Origin: UBA6814 sp040753075
Lineage (GTDB): Bacteria > Desulfobacterota > Desulfovibrionia > Desulfovibrionales > Desulfovibrionaceae
Direction of reading: 5' to 3'
Length of the DNA stretch: 38,671 nt
Assembly (NCBI GenBank): GCA_040753075.1
Contig: JBFMHA010000027.1
Span: 1 to 38,671, forward strand
Below, in pieces: positions 30,785 through 38,671 of this stretch. The notes beneath the pieces are model-generated. The model ran no database searches and was not told the origin of the DNA. It saw only the letters and a list, made by a program, of their open reading frames with translations. How positions within the stretch are numbered: the stretch's first letter is position 1; the number at the start of each line of letters is the position of its first letter. The translations under genes were made by a program, and so were the position numbers.

Positions 30785-32908
30785 CTACCCCTTCTTGCCC
30801 TCGGCGATGCAGCGCTTGAGGAGCACGGTGCAGGAGGCGTCATCGGGCCGGGGGCGGAGCTTGTGCGCGGCCAGGAGGAGCTTGGCCGCCTCCTTGGCCT
30901 CGCCCTTCACCAGCCGGAACAGTCCGGACTCGTAAAGCCGGATGAATTCCTGGGTGCGCTCCGAGGCCTGGCCGCGGGCCGCCACCAGTTCGTAGACCGG
31001 CGCCGGCCGGTCGGCCCCGGGCAGCAGGACCAGGTCCAGGACCCGGGTCACGGTCCGCTCCCGGACCAGTTCCCGGGCCGGCCGGGAGAGCACGCAACCC
31101 ACCCCGCAGGCCGCAGCCACGGCCGCGAGCCGCTCCACCGTGGCCAGGGAGTCCGCATCCACCCCGAAGGCGGCCAGGCTGCGCGAGCCGCTGACCCCGG
31201 CCCGCACCGGCCCGCTGTGGATGCCAAGGCGGAGGGGGATGGGGTCGGCGCTGCCCGCCTCCTTGGACCGGGCCGCATCCAGGGCGCGCATGAGGCCCAG
31301 GGCCGCCTGGCAGGCCAGGAAGGGATGGTCCGCCACCTCGCAGGGCGTATTCCAGATCACCCCCAGGCGGCCCTCCCCCGTGGCGAAGGAGAAGCCCTGC
31401 AGCCCGCGCCCCGCCTCCTCCACGGCCTCCAGCACGTCGGCCGGACGGAACCTCCCGCCCCCCCCTGCCGGACTGTCCAGCCGGGCAAGGAGCAGGGTGG
31501 CCTCGGCCGCAGCCGGGCCCTCGGCCGCGGCCCCGGAGCGGACCAGGGTGCGCACCAGCGGCGTCGGCAGGAAACGGCGGTAGGCGGCCAGGCGGTCCCG
31601 CACGTGGGCCAGGTCCGCGGCCAGGTGATCCAGTTCGCGCAGCGCGAAGCGCCGGTCGGGCACGGACTCCAGGTCCAGGTCCTTGAGCCGGTCCAGGTCG
31701 CGCCGCAGAACGCCCAGGCGTTGGGAGGCCAGCCAGCCCAGGACCAGGGCCGCAGCTGCGCCCAGCAGGGCCAGGGCCAGGGCCGCGCCCACCCCGGGCC
31801 GGGCAAAGGGGGCGGGCGCGAGTTCGGCGGCCGGGGCCGCGGCCAGGGCCAGCAGGGCCGGGCGGCCGGGCCGTTCGGGCAAGGGGTGGACCGCGGCCAT
31901 CCATTCTGCGCCGTCCAGGTCGAAGTCCAGGCTGCGGGGCCGCGATCCGGAGTCCGCCGCGGCCAGGGCCAGGGCCTTCGCCGCGCCCGGGGACCCCGCC
32001 CGGGCCGGGTCGGCCAGGGTCACGGGATCGCCTCCCGGACCGGGGAGCACCGGCCCGCCCTCGGCGGACCACGCCGCCAGGGAGCCCTCGGGCTGGGCCA
32101 GGAAGGCGCGGCCCTGCCCCCCGGACGCCAGCCCCTCGGCCAGGAGGGAGAGGTCCTCCAGGTCCAGGGTCAGGGCCAGGGCGCCCAGGAAGCGCCCGGC
32201 CGCATCAATCACCGGGGCGGCCAGGAGCATGGCCGCCCGGCCCGTGGCCGGCTCCGCGACAGGAGCCGTGAACACCGGGGTCTTGGATCCGGACACGGCC
32301 AGGTACCAGGCCTCGCCCCGGGGGTCATAGGTCTCGCCGGGCAGGGGCTCGCTGCCGGTGATGGTTCCGTTCACGTCGCCCCGCATCAGGGCGGCCATCA
32401 CGCACGTCCCGTCGCGGTCCCCGCCGCGCGATGCGTTGGCCTCGGGGCAGCGGTGCGGGTCCGCGATCCGGACCACGCTCTTGACCCGCATGCTCCCGTC
32501 GGCCAGGCCCGAAACCTCCCAGAAATCCCCGCGCACATCGGCCAGGGACGCCCGCAGGAGAAAGGGGTGCTGTCCCATGAGCCGGTAGAGGCTGCGCAAC
32601 TGGGCCTTGAGCAGGAGATAGGCGCCGGTGTCCCGGCTGCCCGCGCCGAAATCGGTGGACAGGAAGCGCTGGTCCACGGCCTCGGCCGCGGTGCGGGCCA
32701 GGGTTTCGGCCCGGTCCAGGAAGGCCGCTCCGCCCTCGGCCAGGCGCGCGGCCCGCGCCGCCAGGCCGTCCGCCGCCTGCTGCCGCAGCAGTCGGCCCTG
32801 GGCCAGGCCCAGGACCAGGACCGCCGCCAGGGCCGAGGCCAGGACCAGCAGGGCCGCGGCTGCGGCCAGGGTGGGCCGGGACAGGCGTTGCAGGGATGAT
32901 TCGGCCAT
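30785..32908 (-). CDS. Membrane sensor with degenerate class III nucleotidyl-cyclase-like domain
   Basis: A 707-residue protein: membrane helix (about 14-36), a large periplasmic sensor of Cache type (about 40-370, with DPRGEAWYLAV and PVFTAPVAEPATGRAAMLLAAPVID), a second helix (about 372-394), a short linker, and a cyclase homology domain (about 465-600) with RLGIHSGPVRAG. Key catalytic residues are changed: the first metal Asp is Arg476 (LLLARLDS), the second is Glu512 (GEGRLGV), and the Asn of the VNxAARL motif is Ala589. It is probably inactive and may bind nucleotide or protein. A C-terminal helical tail (about 645-707) resembles TPR/helix-turn. The start is 7 nt after the motB stop. Confidence 0.82.
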   Translation of the reverse strand: MAESSLQRLSRPTLAAAAALLVLASALAAVLVLGLAQGRLLRQQAADGLAARAARLAEGGAAFLDRAETLARTAAEAVDQRFLSTDFGAGSRDTGAYLLLKAQLRSLYRLMGQHPFLLRASLADVRGDFWEVSGLADGSMRVKSVVRIADPHRCPEANASRGGDRDGTCVMAALMRGDVNGTITGSEPLPGETYDPRGEAWYLAVSGSKTPVFTAPVAEPATGRAAMLLAAPVIDAAGRFLGALALTLDLEDLSLLAEGLASGGQGRAFLAQPEGSLAAWSAEGGPVLPGPGGDPVTLADPARAGSPGAAKALALAAADSGSRPRSLDFDLDGAEWMAAVHPLPERPGRPALLALAAAPAAELAPAPFARPGVGAALALALLGAAAALVLGWLASQRLGVLRRDLDRLKDLDLESVPDRRFALRELDHLAADLAHVRDRLAAYRRFLPTPLVRTLVRSGAAAEGPAAAEATLLLARLDSPAGGGGRFRPADVLEAVEEAGRGLQGFSFATGEGRLGVIWNTPCEVADHPFLACQAALGLMRALDAARSKEAGSADPIPLRLGIHSGPVRAGVSGSRSLAAFGVDADSLATVERLAAVAAACGVGCVLSRPARELVRERTVTRVLDLVLLPGADRPAPVYELVAARGQASERTQEFIRLYESGLFRLVKGEAKEAAKLLLAAHKLRPRPDDASCTVLLKRCIAEGKKG

Positions 32909-32915
32909 GGCCGGC

Positions 32916-33665
32916 TCAGTTCTCGGGCTCCACCAGGACCACCACCCGGCGGTTGAGCAGCTGGTTGCGGGGCACGGGCCGGCCGGCCTCGTCCTCGTTG
33001 GGCGCCATGGGCTGGGTGTCGGCCTTCCCCACCACGGTGAAGCGGTCGGGCGGGAACCCGCGCTCCATGAGATAGCGGGCCACGGAGCTGGCCCGGGCCG
33101 CGGACAGCTCCCAGTTGGAGGGGAACCGTTCGGTGTGGATGGGGGTGTTGTCGCTGTGCCCCTCGATGACGAAGCGGTAGGGCAGGCCCCAGAGCACGTC
33201 GCCCACCTCGGTCAGGATGGCCCGGGCCTTGGGCGTGAGCTCCGCGGCGCCGGGGTCGAAGAGCACAGAGCCGCGCAGGTTCACCGCCACCAGATGCGGC
33301 CGGCGCTCCAGGCTCACGCTGTAGGTTTCGCCCGAGAAGCGGGCGGCAAGGTCCTCATACACCGTGTCCAGGGGTTTCTTCTTCTCCTCCTCCCGCGCCG
33401 CCTGCTCGAAGCTCTGGGAGTGGAACACCGGCTCGGACTCGGGGAGCTGCTCCTTGGGCTGGTCCTTCCTGAGCTGCTGCACCGGCTTGCGGGCCAGGCC
33501 CTCCTTGAAGGACTCCGACACCTCCTCGTAGCGCTCCACATCCACCACCGAGATGGAGACCAGGATCACGAAGAAGGTCAGGATGAGGGTCATCATGTCC
33601 GCCAGGGAGAGCTGCCACTCTTCCTGTTCCGGAGAGGCGCGGCGGACGAAAGGACGCTTGAGCAT
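32916..33665 (-). CDS. motB: MotB, flagellar stator protein
   Basis: A 249-residue stator subunit. The single membrane helix carries the ion-binding Asp23 in LSLADMMTLILTFFVIL. A charged linker (about 50-100) leads to the OmpA-like peptidoglycan-binding domain (about 120-245) with FVIEGHSDNTPI and NWELSAARASSVARYL. MotB anchors the stator to the cell wall and conducts ions with MotA. It follows motA by 24 nt. Whether H+ or Na+ is used cannot be settled from sequence alone. Confidence 0.97.
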   Translation of the reverse strand: MLKRPFVRRASPEQEEWQLSLADMMTLILTFFVILVSISVVDVERYEEVSESFKEGLARKPVQQLRKDQPKEQLPESEPVFHSQSFEQAAREEEKKKPLDTVYEDLAARFSGETYSVSLERRPHLVAVNLRGSVLFDPGAAELTPKARAILTEVGDVLWGLPYRFVIEGHSDNTPIHTERFPSNWELSAARASSVARYLMERGFPPDRFTVVGKADTQPMAPNEDEAGRPVPRNQLLNRRVVVLVEPEN

Positions 33666-33689
33666 GGCGCGTGCCCTGCTGTGGAGCCG

Positions 33690-34460
33690 CTAGGCCCGGA
33701 TCGACGCCCAACGCCGGGGCGGGAGGTAGGCCCGCAGCTTGTCCAGCACGATCTGGGCCGGAGTCTTGTCCTTGATGAACAGGATGCCGTCGCGGATGAC
33801 CTGCATGAGCACCACCCGCTCCTCGATGCGGCGCTCCACCTTGATGGCGATGGGCAGGCACAGGAGGTTGGCCATGGTCACTCCGTAGAGGGTGGTGGTC
33901 AGGGCCACGGCCATGGCCGGCCCCAGGCCGCGGATGTCGCTGCCCATGGACTGCATCATGCTGATGAGGCCGATGAGGGTGCCGATGATGCCGAAGGCCG
34001 GGGCCAGCTTGGCCATGGTCCGGTAGATGCCGGCCGAGGAGGACTCGGCCTCGTACATCTGCTGGATGCTGGTGTCCATGATCTCCCGGATCTCGGCCGA
34101 CGAATAGCCGTCCACCAGCATCTGCACCCCCTGGCGCAGGAAGTTGTTCTCGATGCCGGGCAGGGACTTCTCCAGGGAGACCTTGCCCTTGGCCGAGGCG
34201 GTGCGGGCGATGTCCACCAGGGCGTTGATGTAGGCGTCGGTGGGCAGATCCTCCCGGGCCAGGGCCAGGAGGAACACGTTGAACACCCGGGCCACCTCCT
34301 TGAGCGGGTAGCAGATGAAGGTGGCCGCGGCCGTGCCGCCGATGACGATGGCCAGGCCAGGCAGGTTCACGAAGACCCAGACGTCGGGCGTGGAGAAGAA
34401 GGTCGCCAGGGCCAGGATCACGATGCCCACGACGATGCCCAGGATGGTGGCGATGTTCAC
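33690..34460 (-). CDS. motA: MotA, flagellar stator protein
   Basis: A 256-residue four-helix stator subunit. Recognisable parts are GIVVGIVILALATFFS (helix 1), GLAIVIGGTAAATFICYP, the cytoplasmic loop, AKLAPAFGIIGTLIGLISMM (helix 3) and ATTLYGVTMANLLCLPIA-like helix 4. The start is a GTG at 34458-34460 overlapping the TGA of the upstream cNMP/FliG-like gene by 4 nt, so stator synthesis is coupled to that protein. MotA contacts the C-terminal domain of FliG to generate torque. Confidence 0.96.
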   Translation of the reverse strand: MNIATILGIVVGIVILALATFFSTPDVWVFVNLPGLAIVIGGTAAATFICYPLKEVARVFNVFLLALAREDLPTDAYINALVDIARTASAKGKVSLEKSLPGIENNFLRQGVQMLVDGYSSAEIREIMDTSIQQMYEAESSSAGIYRTMAKLAPAFGIIGTLIGLISMMQSMGSDIRGLGPAMAVALTTTLYGVTMANLLCLPIAIKVERRIEERVVLMQVIRDGILFIKDKTPAQIVLDKLRAYLPPRRWASIRA

Positions 34461-35644
34461 TCGGCGAGCCCCTTGGCGGTCTTGATGCGTTCCATGAGTT
34501 CGGCTTCCACGTCGGCCAGCTCGGTTTCGTCCAGGGTCATGGCCGCGGCCTCGGCCGTGACCACCTCGCGCATCTTGGTGGAGAGTCCCGCCGCGATCTT
34601 CTCCCGGGCCGCATCCGAGGCGCCGGCAAAGAGCACGGACACCTTGTGGAATCCCAGGGCGGAAAAGACATCCTGCAGGGTGGCGTCATCCACCGCCACC
34701 ACGTCGTCCACCCCCTCCAGATCCTCGGCCCGCAGGCGCTTCCGCTTGACCTTCTTGAAGAACTCCGGACCGGCCTCGGCCGCGAACCGCTCTCCCGCGG
34801 CCTTGTGCACGTAGAGCAGCTCCAGGGGGATCTCGGCGTTGCCGATCTTCTTGAGGAGCACCTCGGGCGAGGCGTCCACCTGACCGGCGAAGTCGTCCAG
34901 GCCCAGGAACTCCACGCTGGCCGCGGCCGACTCCCCGGATTCGGACAGGGACTCCAGGAACGCCTTGGCCTTGGCCAAAAAACTCTCGGTGTCCGGGATG
35001 GCGAGACGCCGGTCCTCCACGTAGGAGGACACCCGCACCCTCCGGCCCAGGGCGTCCTGGCCGAAGCGCGCGCCCTTGACCTCCTGCACCTGGAGCAGGC
35101 CCACCCCGGCCAGACGCTGCACGATCTCCATCACCTCCAGGGTGGACATGGGCAGGACGTTCTTCACCGCCCGGCACGCCCCGCCCAGGCTCACCCCGTC
35201 CTGGGAAGGGCCGGCGGGGGCGTGGGCTCGCCAGTAGAGATCCAAGACCTGGCACACGGCCAGGAACACGTCCTGAATCTGGTGGGTGGTGATGAGCCGG
35301 GCCAGTTCGTACTGCCGGGACACCATGAAGCTCACGATGTTCTGCACCGGACGCGGGCAGCGCTCCAGCAGGGAGTGGAGCACGCCGAAGTCCACCTCCA
35401 GGAGCTCGGAGTACTCCTCGGCCTCCACCGTGAAGTTGGCCGGCTTGCGGGAGAGCACCGAGAGCTCCCCCACGACCTGGCCCACGCCCATGGATCCCAC
35501 CATGATGCGCACGTTGTCCCGCACCCGGTAGGCCGTGAGCCGCCCGCTCTTGACCACGTACGCCTTGGCCCCGGCCTGCCCCTCGCGGAGCACGATCTCG
35601 CCTCTGCGGAAGGCCACCAGCTTATGCCCGGCTCTCTCCGGCAC
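34457..35644 (-). CDS. cNMP-binding-domain / FliG-like C-terminal domain fusion (copy 1, next to motA)
   Basis: A 395-residue protein. It has a CRP-type cyclic-nucleotide-binding barrel (about 5-115; GELSVLSRKPANFTV at 59-73), a winged-helix-like region (about 150-205), then a helical region (about 245-300) and a FliG-C-like domain (about 305-390). VDDATLQDVF and GASDAAREKIAAGLSTKM align without gaps to the FliG DDRSIQxVL and KGASDELKEKIFKNMSKR segments. The barrel lacks the phosphate-binding Arg (Ala69 at its place), so it may not bind cNMP. The start is a GTG with GGGAGG upstream. It overlaps motA by 4 nt. I know of no characterised protein with this fusion; the function is inferred. Confidence 0.82.
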   Translation of the reverse strand: MPERAGHKLVAFRRGEIVLREGQAGAKAYVVKSGRLTAYRVRDNVRIMVGSMGVGQVVGELSVLSRKPANFTVEAEEYSELLEVDFGVLHSLLERCPRPVQNIVSFMVSRQYELARLITTHQIQDVFLAVCQVLDLYWRAHAPAGPSQDGVSLGGACRAVKNVLPMSTLEVMEIVQRLAGVGLLQVQEVKGARFGQDALGRRVRVSSYVEDRRLAIPDTESFLAKAKAFLESLSESGESAAASVEFLGLDDFAGQVDASPEVLLKKIGNAEIPLELLYVHKAAGERFAAEAGPEFFKKVKRKRLRAEDLEGVDDVVAVDDATLQDVFSALGFHKVSVLFAGASDAAREKIAAGLSTKMREVVTAEAAAMTLDETELADVEAELMERIKTAKGLAE

Positions 35645-35668
35645 GCGTCCTCCCGGCCTGCGGCCGCC

Positions 35669-36874
35669 TTACTTGGCCAACCCCTTGATGTCCTTGATGG
35701 CCGCGATGAGTTCGTCCTCGGCGTCGGCCACCTCCATGTCGTCCAGGTTCTCCATGTCCCTGGCCTCGTCGGTGACCACCTTGGACATCTTCTTGGAGAG
35801 GTTCTGGAGGATCTTGTCCCGGGCCTCCTCGCCGGCCACCTTGACCAGCATGGCCAGCTTGTGGAAGCCCAGCCGCTCGAAGGCCTGCTCCAGGGTGGCG
35901 TTGTCCACGAACACCACGTCGTTGACCCCTTCCAGGTCCTCCACCGCCACGCGGCGGCGCTTGACCCGCTGGAAGAACTCCTCGCCCATCTGCTTGGCGT
36001 AGGCCTCGGCGCTCTTCTTGTGCAGGAAGAAGAGGTTCTCGGGGAGCTCCTTGTAGCTGATCTTCTTGTAGATCATCTCCGGGGTGGTGTTCACCATCTC
36101 GGCGAAGCCGAAGATGTCGATGAACTCCAGGGATTCGGTCAGGGGGGTGTTCTCGGCCTGCATCTCCTTCTGGAGGCTGCGCGCCACGCCCAGGAACTTG
36201 TCCAGCTCCGGGATCTTCAGGTAGCGGTCCTGGAGGAAGTCAGCGGTCTTGACCATCTTGCCCAGGGCGTCCTTCCGCATCACCGCCTTGGTGTCCTCGG
36301 CAAGCTCCACGAACTTGAGCTTGGCCAGCTTGCCCACCACGTCGTCGATCTCCAACTGGGTCACCAGCAGGATGTCCTTGATGGTCCGGGACAGCTCCGC
36401 ATAGGACATGCCCATGGCCCAGTTGGCGCCGCGAGCGGACTGGGGCAGGTTCACATGGGTGCGGTAGGCCATGTCCACTATGCCGCAGATGCTCATGAAC
36501 ATGCTGCCCGTGGGCCGCTCGCAGATGTTGCCGTGCAGGGACCGGACCTGTTCGATGAGATAGCGGGTCAGGCGCTGCATGGGCGGAGGACACTTGAGGA
36601 GCATGGTGGAGAAGACCTGGCTGTCCACCACGATGAGCTCGCAGGGCTCCTCGGCCTCGGCGCTGGCGATGCGCGACTGGCCCTTGAGCAGCCCCTCCTC
36701 GCCGAACACCTGCCCGGGCAGCACGGTGGACAGAACCACGCGCTTGTTGCGCAACACCCGGTAGAGCGTGACCTTGCCCTGCTTGAGCATGTAGGCCACG
36801 GTGGCGGGCTGGCCCTCGCGGAAGACGTTCTGGCCCTTGTGGATGGTCTTGTATTTGGTGGAGGCGTCGTCCAT
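35669..36874 (-). CDS. cNMP-binding-domain / FliG-like C-terminal domain fusion (copy 2)
   Basis: A 401-residue paralogue of its neighbour. The cyclic-nucleotide barrel (about 5-115) keeps the full phosphate-binding cassette GEEGLLKGQSRIASA (58-72, with Glu59 and Arg68). A winged-helix-like segment (about 155-215, YAELSRTIKDILLVTQLEID) follows, then a helical region (about 250-300) and the FliG-C-like domain (about 308-392; VDNATLEQAF, then ARDKILQNLSKKMSK). This copy can plausibly bind a cyclic nucleotide, unlike copy 1. The ATG at 36872-36874 has GGGG as SD, which lies in the arm of an 8-bp hairpin. It is the first gene of the operon leading to motAB. Confidence 0.82.
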   Translation of the reverse strand: MDDASTKYKTIHKGQNVFREGQPATVAYMLKQGKVTLYRVLRNKRVVLSTVLPGQVFGEEGLLKGQSRIASAEAEEPCELIVVDSQVFSTMLLKCPPPMQRLTRYLIEQVRSLHGNICERPTGSMFMSICGIVDMAYRTHVNLPQSARGANWAMGMSYAELSRTIKDILLVTQLEIDDVVGKLAKLKFVELAEDTKAVMRKDALGKMVKTADFLQDRYLKIPELDKFLGVARSLQKEMQAENTPLTESLEFIDIFGFAEMVNTTPEMIYKKISYKELPENLFFLHKKSAEAYAKQMGEEFFQRVKRRRVAVEDLEGVNDVVFVDNATLEQAFERLGFHKLAMLVKVAGEEARDKILQNLSKKMSKVVTDEARDMENLDDMEVADAEDELIAAIKDIKGLAK

Positions 36875-36881
36875 GCGGTGT

Positions 36882-36906
36882 CCCCGTACGAGAGATGGGT
36901 ACGGGG
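36882..36906 (-). promoter_or_regulatory. Hairpin that would sequester the ribosome-binding site of the cNMP/FliG-like gene
   Basis: On the minus strand CCCCGTAC pairs perfectly with GTACGGGG across a 9-nt loop; the second arm contains the GGGG that serves as SD, 7 nt before the ATG at 36874. Opening the stem would be needed for initiation, as in thermosensor or trans-activated leaders. Regulation is inferred. Confidence 0.5.
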
Positions 36907-37023
36907 AGACGCCCGGCTAGGGCCGGCGGCAGGCCCGGCCGTCAACTCCCGCCCGGATCGCGAACCGCTGGCGGTCAGCCAGGACGTAGCCGCCGAAACC
37001 GCGCCGGGCGCGGCATCACGGGA

Positions 37024-38671
37024 TTACTCCCCTTGCCGGACTGGTATATACTGTTCGACCAGGGCAATCAACCGGGATTTGGTAAAAGGCTTGACCAGAC
37101 AAGCCGTGCAGCCGGCCTCCAGCCCCTTGGCCTCGGCGTCGGCCACGAAATGGTTGACCATGGCCAGGACGGGGGTTCGCTCCACCCCGTTTCGCCTCTC
37201 CCAGCGGCGGATGGTGCGGACCATCTCGTAACCGCTCATGACCGGCAGGTCCATGCCGGTGATGACCAGGTCGTATTCCTTGGCCACGAAGTGGTCCACG
37301 CCCTGGCGGCCGTTCTCCGCATAGTCGGTTTCGAACTCCTGTCCGGCAAGATAGTAGTGCACCAGCATCCGGACGTTGGCCGAGTCGTCCACGATGAGCA
37401 GGCGGGGCCGGGCGCAGACCTCCCCGCCGACCTCGCGGGAGCGCACCGGGGCCGAGACCATGGCGTGGGCCGGCTGTTCCAGGATGGCGAAGACCATCTT
37501 CTTGAGCTGGCCCTTGTCCGCGGGCCGCACCAGGTAGCCCGAAGCCCCCGCCTCCACCGCCCGGCTGGCGTCGCCGGGCGCATGACGGTCGGAGGTCAGG
37601 ATGAGGGAGTGCAGGGGGAACCCGCTCTCGCTGCGCCCCAGCTCACCGGCCACGCTGAATCCGTCCATGTCCTCCAGGGCCGCATCCAGGAGCGCGATGC
37701 GGAACGGGTGGCCGGCGCGGAACGCCCCGGCCAGATCCTTGAGGCAGTCCGCTCCCTTGACCATTTCCACCACATCGGCGCCCCAGCCGGCGAACATGGC
37801 CTTGAGGCCGTCCCGCTCCTCGCCCGGGGGCAGTCCCAGGAGCACCCGGCGCAACTTGAGTTCGGGATCGGGGTCCACCTGGTCGAACTGCTCGGGGTTG
37901 AGCTCCTTCTTGGCGTACTCCCGGAACAGGCCCGAAGCCAGGAACAGGTCGTGGACATCGGCGTCCACATGCTTGTCCTTCTTCATGAACCCGAGGATCT
38001 TCACCGCCTGGGACAGGGGCATGGGCTTCTTGTAGGGCCGGTCCTTGGCGGTCAGGGCCTCGAAGATGTCGGCCACGGCCATGATCCGGGCCTGCAGGGG
38101 CAGCTCCCCGCCACCCAGGCCCAGGGGGTAGCCCGAGCCGTCCACCTTCTCGTGGTGCGCCGCTGCGTACTCCGGCACCCGGGCGAGCTTCTTGGGAAAG
38201 GGCAGCTCCCCCAGGATCTTGCCGGTCATGGTGGCGTGGTTCTCGATGACCTTGCGCTCGTCGCCCGTCAGGGTGCCCTTGCGGATGGAGAGGTTCTCCA
38301 TCTCGTTGTCGGTCAGGTAGGCCAGGTCCTGGCCGTCCACCGGGTAGGACTTGGCCCCGATGGCGCGCATGCGGGCGATGCGCTCGTCGCTCATGAACTC
38401 GCCCGGCTCGTTGCAGGAGAGGATGAAGGCCTTTTCCTCGGCCAGTTCGGCCAGGGCTGTGCGGGTCTTCTCCTCCTCGGCGGCGGCGGCCTCCGGCCCG
38501 GCCCCGGCCCGGGCCGACTCCAGGGCTCGCCGCAGGCCCTCGGTCTCCATGGCCTTGGCGATGAGGTCGAAGCGCTGGGCCACGAAATGCACCCGGTCGA
38601 AGATGGTCTCCAGCTTGTTGGCCTTGTCCACCACGCTCTCGGGAGTGGTGATCTTGCCCACGTCGTGCAAC
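37024..38671 (-). CDS. HD-GYP domain protein with two C-terminal receiver-like domains (partial, N-terminus outside window)
   Basis: About 549 residues are visible. The frame enters the window at LHDVGKI (HD motif), and an inserted segment of about 110 residues precedes GTLTGDERKVIENH and HHEKVDGSGYP (172-182 of the visible part), the GYP motif of cyclic-di-GMP phosphodiesterases. Two receiver-like domains follow (about 285-400 and 422-545). The second has IVDD at its start and a LVKPF Lys, but the phosphoacceptor position is Gly (VITGMDLPVMSG), so it is a pseudo-receiver. HD-GYP enzymes hydrolyse c-di-GMP; activity here depends on residues outside the window as well. The gene ends 150 nt before the cNMP/FliG-like gene, same strand. 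Confidence 0.88.
   Translation of the reverse strand, partial: LHDVGKITTPESVVDKANKLETIFDRVHFVAQRFDLIAKAMETEGLRRALESARAGAGPEAAAAEEEKTRTALAELAEEKAFILSCNEPGEFMSDERIARMRAIGAKSYPVDGQDLAYLTDNEMENLSIRKGTLTGDERKVIENHATMTGKILGELPFPKKLARVPEYAAAHHEKVDGSGYPLGLGGGELPLQARIMAVADIFEALTAKDRPYKKPMPLSQAVKILGFMKKDKHVDADVHDLFLASGLFREYAKKELNPEQFDQVDPDPELKLRRVLLGLPPGEERDGLKAMFAGWGADVVEMVKGADCLKDLAGAFRAGHPFRIALLDAALEDMDGFSVAGELGRSESGFPLHSLILTSDRHAPGDASRAVEAGASGYLVRPADKGQLKKMVFAILEQPAHAMVSAPVRSREVGGEVCARPRLLIVDDSANVRMLVHYYLAGQEFETDYAENGRQGVDHFVAKEYDLVITGMDLPVMSGYEMVRTIRRWERRNGVERTPVLAMVNHFVADAEAKGLEAGCTACLVKPFTKSRLIALVEQYIPVRQGE

Overview
The window is GC-rich, densely coded chromosomal DNA from a motile bacterium. 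The gene set (a tad/flp pilus locus, a short CstA carrier, a roughly 1000-residue PutA, MotAB and FliM, TPR/receiver and HD-GYP signalling proteins, and sigma-54 promoters) fits a sulfate-reducing deltaproteobacterium of the Desulfovibrionaceae type. This placement is inferred from family resemblance; no rRNA or tRNA gene was seen.

Region 1 (1-11556) is a Tight-adherence (Tad/Flp type IVc) pilus locus in two divergent operons. The minus-strand operon starts at a near-perfect sigma-54 promoter (8493-8508). It runs flp pilin, prepilin peptidase (tadV), cpaB, secretin (rcpA), small lipoprotein, TadE, a second TadE with an apparent frameshift, TadG, tadZ, tadA and tadB (cut by the left edge). Many genes overlap by 4 nt. 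The plus-strand operon encodes a TadE, a von Willebrand factor A TadG whose start is hard to place, another TadE and an unrecognised membrane protein.

Region 2 (11557-19200) holds a CstA-family carrier with a strong terminator, a truncated HI0074-type HEPN protein, an orphan NtrC-type sigma-54 activator, a decayed radical-SAM gene, transketolase, a 50-residue protein behind a 13-bp hairpin, and an FmdB zinc ribbon.

Region 3 (19201-28140) has proline catabolism (an Lrp-type regulator followed by putA; the lrp transcript looks leaderless), a MarR-EmrA-EmrB efflux operon, a secreted Pro/Ala-rich protein with a DUF2927-like end, and a metal-type ArsR regulator.

Region 4 (28141-38671) is signalling and flagellar motor. 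It has a receiver-TPR protein with a TTG start, a candidate small RNA with an anti-Shine-Dalgarno motif, and fliM behind a sigma-54-like promoter with a palindromic repeat inserted at its stop codon. On the minus strand follow an HD-GYP protein (cut by the right edge), two tandem proteins that join a CRP-like cyclic-nucleotide-binding domain to a FliG-like C-terminal domain, motA, motB and a membrane protein with a degenerate cyclase domain.

The most interesting candidate for an undescribed system is the cNMP-domain/FliG-like pair overlapping motA. Their position and architecture suggest that a ligand or second messenger is read directly at the flagellar stator-rotor interface. That role is inferred; the domain similarity is visible in the sequence.
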